Positions 56,001 to 61,090 of a stretch of DNA of 64,000 nt are shown in pieces. How positions within the stretch are numbered: position 1 is the stretch's first letter; every line of letters begins with the position of its first letter. The notes beneath the pieces were generated by a model. It made no database searches and was not told the DNA's origin. It was given only the letters and a program-made list of their open reading frames with translations. The DNA comes from an uncultured Paenibacillaceae bacterium (GTDB lineage: Bacteria; Bacillota; Bacilli; Paenibacillales; K13), in NCBI GenBank assembly GCA_913056365.1, contig CAJXLT010000003.1, positions 248,001-312,000 of the forward strand. Direction: 5' to 3'. The translations under genes were made by a program, and so were the position numbers.

Positions 56001-57327
56001 GCAGCAATTCGAGCATGGCCAGCACCATCGCTATCATGGCGCCGTGCTGTATAGTCAGGACAAATTTCAAGCGGATCTGGCGAGCACCGTTGTCGAGAAG
56101 CTGGTAGCGCACCATCCGGCGCTGCAAAATACCGTATCCAAGTACGGAACAGTCCGGAAATGCGCCGATCCGCGAATGAATATCGGCATCACGGAGCACG
56201 ATCTGACGGGGACAGAGGATGCCCGCCAATCGGTGGCAGAACTTGCGCAGAAGCTGTGCAAGCATGAGCTGACAGTCGAAACGCCCTTGATCAAGGTAGC
56301 GTTATGCAAGGCGGCTGACGCCGGGTATGCGGGTATTTTTGTGAACAGTTTGTTGGTGGACGACGCATCCTTCTCCATCGTAGTCCAGCAATTTGCAGAC
56401 GGGTACAGCACAATCCAACAGGGCAAGGAGTGGATGCTGGAAGAAGTCCGCAAGAGGGATACATTCGACGAGTGGTTTACCGAACTCTCCCGCCACTATG
56501 CGATTCATCCTTCATTGGAGGAGATCGATTATTGGCAGCAAATAGGGCGTTCCTTCCCCGCGGATAGAGCGTTGAGCAGCGGAAAGCCATTTGCGAAATA
56601 TGTGAAGGTATTCGAGCAAGAGCTGGCAGCGAGCTTGCTCGGCGACGCCAACAAGGCATACAAGACGCAATGTGATGACCTGTTATTGAGTGGACTTGCG
56701 CTTGCTATGAATCAATGGCGCAAGCAGGACAGCCTCCCGATGATGATCAGTCGTTCTGCGAGAGAAGCGCTTCGCCATTCATCCGACACCGAACGAACCG
56801 TAGGCCCATTTACCTGTTATTACCCGGCTGTCTTCCAAGTGGAAGAGGAAATCGGACAGCATATTAAACAGGTGAAGGAAACAGTGAGAGAAGCGCCTTA
56901 TCATGGCGTTGGATACGGGTTGTTGAGAGACAGCGGTCTTCTATCCGAGAATGGACGCTTGCATGAGATCTTCCCGGAAATCACCTTTCAGGCAACGACG
57001 GCTTATCATAACGAAGCGTGGAACCGGGACATTGAGGCGTCGCAGTGGCTGCTCGACAGCGCTGCCGCCGCAGAGCATGCGTGGTCGGCCGCCTTGAACT
57101 TTCATTTTGTGCTAGAGGAGGACAAGCTTTCCTTGCAGCTCTATTATGACCAGGAGTCCTATTCGGAACATCAAGTGAACGAAATGGTGAAGATCATAGA
57201 GGAGAAGCTGTCCGCCATTACCAAACATTGCTTGGCGAAAGAGGGAACGGAGTTTTCCCCTAGTGATTTCAGCGCGAAGGACCTGGATTTTGACGATTTG
57301 GCGAAGATCAGCCGTATCTTTCAATAA
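50071..57327 (+). CDS. Hybrid PKS-NRPS: KS-(degenerate AT)-T-T-C-A(Ser)-T-(degenerate E)
   Basis: 2418 residues from ATG 50071 (GGAGGGG upstream). KS (1-430) keeps Cys162, His297 and His337. An AT-like stretch (about 440-730) lacks GHSxG, reading AVGSGSIVGA at 585. Two tandem carriers follow (Ser784, Ser856), then C (880-1330; HHIISDGWS from 1051), A (about 1345-1850; YTSGSTGKPKG from 1527) and a third carrier (Ser1918). The A-domain residues read D-V-W-H-I-S-L-V-D-K, matching the serine code (EntF is DVWHFSLVDK). The C-terminal 480 residues resemble an epimerisation domain, but HHxxxDG has become NSLLVDD (2092-2098) and EGHGRE has become SRSARE, so it is probably inactive. Starter acyl must come from a trans-acting AT. 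Confidence 0.93.
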   Translation: MKKDIAIIGMAGRFADANNVDELYLNLRNGKDSVKEISPQRIKDTTLPPDEKYRLVGYLDDIDKFDHKFFDISLGEAQTMDPSSRLLLEVVHESFENAGYNPDFFRGTRTGLYVADVMPEYYKLSDEYVMTLISGNSPAFIPPRIARHFDLTGNAVMIDTACSSSSVALHTACNELYLGESEYAIVCGTNLNLFPFYHKSMEFNIWSSDCKSRAFSAEADGMSCGEMVISLLLKPLDQALVNRDHVHAIIKGSAVNNNANRSRSPSAPDSISQSRVIKMAWDKAGVQATDIGYIEAHGSGTQLGDSLEFEGLTQAFREYTDQRHICPLSTMKSNIGHGYSLGGLAGLVRAVLSMKHHEIFPTLHVKNPNPAIDFEHSALYVNKDLSKWEVEPGKTRYAGITSLGASGTNSHIVLEEFSPDKYKKAALEGMDKEAYLVVVSSETESGLARNVQALEDKLSRTSSHSLRDVSFTLIHGRKHYRHKTAIIAKDRNDLLQQLRHLSRRHMNKGVDGRLPKLIFVFSNFDRIPQSLIGELRGAYDVFHDCFMQCEQLTSIRNLQFYNFAFPYAYYTLLRALGVETDHILAVGSGSIVGAVVAEELDLEEGLQQAIHGELEPVDRIDDRITALLDRETAEGIPLFVDIGWGGEIVRQLAARLDAAAGFDIHTLLDEEEASLQILELIRKLYLYGYMPDWNRFAEHYQGYRVELPTYQFEKIRCWLRDTPALHANEMLEGRQVHGEQAAPAKLLIEQCGDMELKIAELWKHELEADQFSVHDNFFDLGGDSLKATRVINQINEALDMRLDFEDLFDFPTIRLLGEYIDSLLGTSEKLAVIWKEVLKMESVAANDNFFELGGHSLIANQILLRIGKQFGVELNFEDFFLHPTLQALSDHIDRQLMQGTRQEKSNWQDIAAVERQEHYAVSPSQKRMWILHQLEEKAVAYNTPFAFLCEGDLRMEALEAAMAAMVERHEILRTVFITVDDEPRQKVLEPTEMNVAVEHVQVSDPHAWQGEVEAIMEADTLQPFDLEIGPLFRMKVIQIEPNNNLIYFNIHHIISDGWSTYVFYNEWVNLYNAYCEGREQPHAPLRIQYKDYAAWFNGLLEEEELQSMKAYWLEQLGGELPVLDLPADKIRPAIQTHHGDKVELLLDEELTDGLQLMCKENDATLFMTLIAALNILFYRYTEQTDMILGSPIAGRIHPELEDQIGFYVNTLALRSRFEPDDTCKQLLEKVKKVTLEAFEHEAYPFDLLVSELHTNRDISRSALFDVLVVLQNTNFNQDHGAALQDVHLQQYESGTTVSQFDMSIEFMQADGGLQCNVEFNTDIFEKARIERMLVHFQQIVAHMLKDMNVQIGHIDLLSSGEKEQLAAWNQTNSTVPVDVCLHQLFEEQVQNDADRLAVLGDNLSMSYGELSSKANKLAAYLRRQGVSRDQAVGICLPRSVDMVVGMLAILKAGGAYVPIAPDYPPYRKAYMVENSGIQIVLANEADVDLGLDRDVAVIHVADAKLWESEESELASVSKPSDLAYILYTSGSTGKPKGVMIEHKSIVNRLIWMQQAYEMGEEDVILHKTTSTFDVSVWEIFLPLISGAKLYLAADGGEKDPEYLYRTISRHPISILHFVPSMLDAFLQSLPRQAAFPELKHCICSGEALTAAHRDLFFEKTGGSVQLHNLYGPTEAAVDVTAYAVQRTDEMIPIGRPIWNTQIHILGPGGKPVPVGVPGELCIAGVQVGRGYIQLPEPTAASFVANPGNREERMYRTGDRAIWRSDGQILYAGRRDDQVKIRGFRIEAGEIEAALLEIETVRGAIVVAREDQNGDQRLIAYLLADEPIEQEAVRSHLLAYLPAYMIPAHCITLDQYPTTMSGKVDRNKLPEWHSATRQDRQQDEPETELEKLLTEIWRQVLGTEQISVHDNFFGIGGDSIKSIQAANRVRERGYDIDTHHIFQYPVLKELALIIEEEWKRKPKVVETISSEWYQSYFRQQFEHGQHHRYHGAVLYSQDKFQADLASTVVEKLVAHHPALQNTVSKYGTVRKCADPRMNIGITEHDLTGTEDARQSVAELAQKLCKHELTVETPLIKVALCKAADAGYAGIFVNSLLVDDASFSIVVQQFADGYSTIQQGKEWMLEEVRKRDTFDEWFTELSRHYAIHPSLEEIDYWQQIGRSFPADRALSSGKPFAKYVKVFEQELAASLLGDANKAYKTQCDDLLLSGLALAMNQWRKQDSLPMMISRSAREALRHSSDTERTVGPFTCYYPAVFQVEEEIGQHIKQVKETVREAPYHGVGYGLLRDSGLLSENGRLHEIFPEITFQATTAYHNEAWNRDIEASQWLLDSAAAAEHAWSAALNFHFVLEEDKLSLQLYYDQESYSEHQVNEMVKIIEEKLSAITKHCLAKEGTEFSPSDFSAKDLDFDDLAKISRIFQ

Positions 57328-57344
57328 GTGATGGGGTGAGAGAT

Positions 57345-60300
57345 ATGAAAGGGACTACGATTCAGAACATCTATAACCTGACGCCATTGCAGGAGGGAAT
57401 GCTGTTTCATCATCTGCACACGCCTGGCAACGATCCTTATATCATTCAGCATAAGATGAACATGGAAGGCTCGCTCAGTCCGGAAATCTTGCGCAACAGT
57501 TTGCGGGGCTTAATCGAGATTCACGATATGTTGCGCGCTTCTATCGTCTATCGAGAAGTGAATAGGCCCAGAATGGTTATCTTGGAAAAGAAGCAAGAGA
57601 GCTTTCGCTTCGTGGATCTGTCGCACTTGACCGAAGCGGAGCAGCACAGACGCTTGGACGGGCTGATGGAAAAAGAACGGAGGGAGGGCTTGGACCTGAC
57701 CCGTGATAGCTTATTCCAGATGACCCTCTGCAAGCGAAGCGAGAATGAACATGTGCTGCTCATCACCCATCATCATATTATAGTGGACGGTTGGAGTTTG
57801 GGCATTCTGTTTCGTGATTTGCTGGAAATGTATCAACGCCTGAGCGCAGGACAACCGCATGCTCCCGCAAGAGAGCAGCACTATAACAAGTATGCGGATT
57901 GGCTGAATAGGCTGGATCGAGACCAATCGCTTGCATTTTGGCAAACCTATCTGCATGGATACGATACAGCGACGCTCTTGCCGCAAAAGCGTCTGAAACA
58001 ATCGGAAGCCTATCGTCCGGAAATTTCCACGCTGCGCTTGGATCGTGCCGCGACAGGCTCAATCGTATCTCTGGCCCGAGCATCGGGCGTCACGGTGAAT
58101 ACATGGCTGCAATGTGTCTGGGCCATTGTCCTGCAGCGCTACAACGATGCCGATGAGGCTGTGTTCGGCGCCGTCATTTCCGGGCGTCCCGCAGAGGTGA
58201 GCGGGATTGAGGAGATGGTCGGTCTGTTCATTAATACTGTTCCGGTTAGAATCAAGACGCACAAGGGGCAGACCTTGCAGCAGATGGCGCTGCAGGTTCA
58301 GCAGCAGTTCAGGGAATGCGAACGGAACGGCTATTTGTCACTGACAGAGATTAAGGAAGCGGCAGGCGTTCAAGTTCCATTATTCGACAACGTGATGATC
58401 TTCGAAAACTATCCGTTGGACGAAAGCTTGCGCCAGCATGACGTATCTGACATAGTTTCGTTCCGAATCAGCGAGGTTGAAGGCTTCGAACATACCAATT
58501 ATGACCTGAACCTTTATATAAGTCAGGGCGACGAGATTATGATAGAGCTCGTGTACAATGCCTCTGCATGGTCAGCGTACTATATCGAGCAGATCAAGGG
58601 CCATCTGAATCAAGTGATAGAAGAAGCGGTGCGGCAGCCGCATATTGAAGTGGAACAGATTCAGATTCTGACGGAACAGGAAGAACACCTGCTGCTGCAT
58701 GCTGTCAATGATACGGCATGCGCTATGCCGGCAGCGTCGTCCTTTCTTCATTCCTTGGACGACATGGCGCGGTCCTGCCCGGATCGTCCCGCCGTTCTGT
58801 TCGGGACTCGCTGCCTGACCTACCGGGAGCTCGATAGGGACAGCAACCGGCTCGCACACTATTTGCTTCAGCAAGGATTGCGCAAGGGAACATTTGTAGG
58901 CATATATATGGACAGATCTCTGGAAATGGCCGTAGGGATACTGGCTATTCTGAAAGCAGGGCTAGCCTATATTCCCCTTGATCCTTCCTTTCCGGCGGAA
59001 AGGCTGGACTACATGATCCGCGAGGCGGACATAGACACCGTGCTGACGCAGCAAAATTTGATTCACCTACCCATGTCTGGGGTGAAGAACAGGATTTGTC
59101 TCGATAGCGAGCATAATCACTGGAATGATTTCCCTGATGCGAAGCCTGATGTGCATATTCAGGGGACGGATACGGCGTATATGATCTATACATCAGGCTC
59201 AACGGGTTATCCCAAGGGGGTGCAGATCCAGCATGAAGCGTTGCACAACTTCTTGCTCGCGATGAGCAAGAAGCCGGGATTGTCTGCTCATGAGCGGTTG
59301 TTGTCGGTGACGACGATCTCCTTTGATATTTTTTATCTGGAGCTCTTTCTGCCGCTCACTCAAGGGGGAACGGTCTTGCTGGCTTCGCAACAAGATGCAG
59401 CCAATGGTCAAGCGTTGATCGATTATTTGGACAAATACGATATAACCATGATGCAGGCGACGCCAAGCACCTGGAAGCTTATGATCGAATCGGGATGGAA
59501 GGGCAAGCAGGATTTGAAAATCTTGTGCGGCGGGGAGCCGCTATCCTCGTTGCTTGCCGAACAGCTCTTGCAAAGGTCGAAAGAACTCTGGAATATGTAC
59601 GGTCCCACGGAGACGACGATTTGGTCCTCAGTCAGCCCAATTGAGTCTGTCAATGACATTACCATTGGCCGACCTATCGACAATACCCGATTTTATGTGC
59701 TCGACGCTTCATTAAGGCCTGTTCCAGTTGGCGTACCCGGACAATTGTATATTGGCGGTACTGGTTTGGCGAACGGATATTGGCAAGATCGAGCGAAAAC
59801 CGAAGACAAATTTATAATGCATCGATTCAAGAGCATAGAGCAAGCGCAACGACTCTACCGAACAGGAGACATGGTGAAGGTGACGCCGGAGCTGCAGTTC
59901 CAGTATTTGAACCGCGCGGATGCGCAGGTCAAACTTCGCGGCTACCGAATAGAGACGCAGGAGATCGAACATCACCTGCAACAGGCTCCGCATGTAGAGC
60001 AGGCAATCGTGATATTGAGAGAAAATCCAGACAGGGACCCGTTCCTTGCCGCTTATTTCACAGCGAACAAGGAGATCGACCATGCGAGCTTGCGGGAGCA
60101 TCTTCTTGTCCGAATCCCGGTTTATATGCTGCCTTCCCATTTCGTTCAGGTGGATCAATTCCCGTTGACGCCGAACGGGAAAGTGGATCGCAACGCATTG
60201 CCCGATCCCTCAGCGCAAGCGATTGCGCAGCATGAACTTCCTGATGGCGATGTGGCAACATTCTTGTATGAAGTATGGAGCGGCGTTCTGCAGCGTACGG

Positions 60301-61064
60301 ACATTCGTGCGAGTGACAATTTCTTTCAACTAGGCGGCAACTCGATCTTGCTCATTCAGGTGCTGAATCAAATCAACACAAGGTATGCTTTCGTCGCCAT
60401 CAATGACTTGTTCATTTATACGACGATTTCCGATCTTGCCAAATATATCGTTGACGAGCACAACGCCTCAACGGTTGAACTAATTCCGACGGTTTCATTG
60501 CCCGGTGCCTATTTTGTCGGCGAACACCCGGACAGGCGAGATCAAGCTGCCGATTTGACGGTCAGCCTGCCTGAGCCTGTACGCCTCCGATTAAGCGAGC
60601 TGGCTAAGGAGCACGGGGTTGAGGTGCAGGATATTTTATATACGCTGTTTACTTACTTGCTTGCAGAGGCTAGCGGCACGCAGGAAATTTCCATTTACTT
60701 TATTCACAACGACCGTTTGAAGCCATTGGTCATTTCCTACGAAGAGGTTCATTCGCAAGCGCAACTGTATCCGCTCATACATACGCTCCGCCGAAGGGCA
60801 GAGCAAACGGGCGGGAGTGAGCTGAAACAACTCGCCTATGCGCAGATTTTGCGGAAGCAGCATCATATTCTTCCTCTCATTTATTATAAAGAAGACATGT
60901 ATACCAACGTCCGTTTGTTAGACTTTGCGGATTTTATTCTAGAGATCGACGGAGGCGTGCAGGAGGACATGACCCTGACATTTCCATATAAAGTCCGAAC
61001 TTTCGCTTATGACAAGTTTCAGTATCTGGTCGATCTTTATTTGAAATTGGCAGCGAGCCTGTGA
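57345..61064 (+). CDS. Nonribosomal peptide synthetase, C-A(Gly)-T plus half-condensation-like tail
   Basis: 1239 residues; ATG 57345 follows GGGGTGAG, 17 bases after the previous stop. C (about 1-440) has H143-H144-x-x-x-D148-G149 in THHHIIVDGWS and opens LTPLQEGMLFHHL. A (about 460-960) has YTSGSTGYPKG from 615 and YGPTETTIW; its code D-I-L-Q-L-G-M-I-W-K matches glycine. The carrier has Ser1000 in QLGGNSILL. The remaining 200 residues (1040-1239) look like the C-terminal half of a condensation domain without the HHxxxDG half, ending YKVRTFAYDKFQYLVDLYLK. It may serve as a docking element for the following KS protein. It would accept the upstream serine chain and add glycine. Confidence 0.92.
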   Translation: MKGTTIQNIYNLTPLQEGMLFHHLHTPGNDPYIIQHKMNMEGSLSPEILRNSLRGLIEIHDMLRASIVYREVNRPRMVILEKKQESFRFVDLSHLTEAEQHRRLDGLMEKERREGLDLTRDSLFQMTLCKRSENEHVLLITHHHIIVDGWSLGILFRDLLEMYQRLSAGQPHAPAREQHYNKYADWLNRLDRDQSLAFWQTYLHGYDTATLLPQKRLKQSEAYRPEISTLRLDRAATGSIVSLARASGVTVNTWLQCVWAIVLQRYNDADEAVFGAVISGRPAEVSGIEEMVGLFINTVPVRIKTHKGQTLQQMALQVQQQFRECERNGYLSLTEIKEAAGVQVPLFDNVMIFENYPLDESLRQHDVSDIVSFRISEVEGFEHTNYDLNLYISQGDEIMIELVYNASAWSAYYIEQIKGHLNQVIEEAVRQPHIEVEQIQILTEQEEHLLLHAVNDTACAMPAASSFLHSLDDMARSCPDRPAVLFGTRCLTYRELDRDSNRLAHYLLQQGLRKGTFVGIYMDRSLEMAVGILAILKAGLAYIPLDPSFPAERLDYMIREADIDTVLTQQNLIHLPMSGVKNRICLDSEHNHWNDFPDAKPDVHIQGTDTAYMIYTSGSTGYPKGVQIQHEALHNFLLAMSKKPGLSAHERLLSVTTISFDIFYLELFLPLTQGGTVLLASQQDAANGQALIDYLDKYDITMMQATPSTWKLMIESGWKGKQDLKILCGGEPLSSLLAEQLLQRSKELWNMYGPTETTIWSSVSPIESVNDITIGRPIDNTRFYVLDASLRPVPVGVPGQLYIGGTGLANGYWQDRAKTEDKFIMHRFKSIEQAQRLYRTGDMVKVTPELQFQYLNRADAQVKLRGYRIETQEIEHHLQQAPHVEQAIVILRENPDRDPFLAAYFTANKEIDHASLREHLLVRIPVYMLPSHFVQVDQFPLTPNGKVDRNALPDPSAQAIAQHELPDGDVATFLYEVWSGVLQRTDIRASDNFFQLGGNSILLIQVLNQINTRYAFVAINDLFIYTTISDLAKYIVDEHNASTVELIPTVSLPGAYFVGEHPDRRDQAADLTVSLPEPVRLRLSELAKEHGVEVQDILYTLFTYLLAEASGTQEISIYFIHNDRLKPLVISYEEVHSQAQLYPLIHTLRRRAEQTGGSELKQLAYAQILRKQHHILPLIYYKEDMYTNVRLLDFADFILEIDGGVQEDMTLTFPYKVRTFAYDKFQYLVDLYLKLAASL

Positions 61065-61090
61065 GGGCTTGTAGAAGGGAGTGAGAACAA

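Noticed and set aside
55228..56265. A 345-codon minus-strand frame
   Set aside because: It is antisense to the A-T-E part of the megasynthase, whose motifs are clear; the reverse frame shows no domain.
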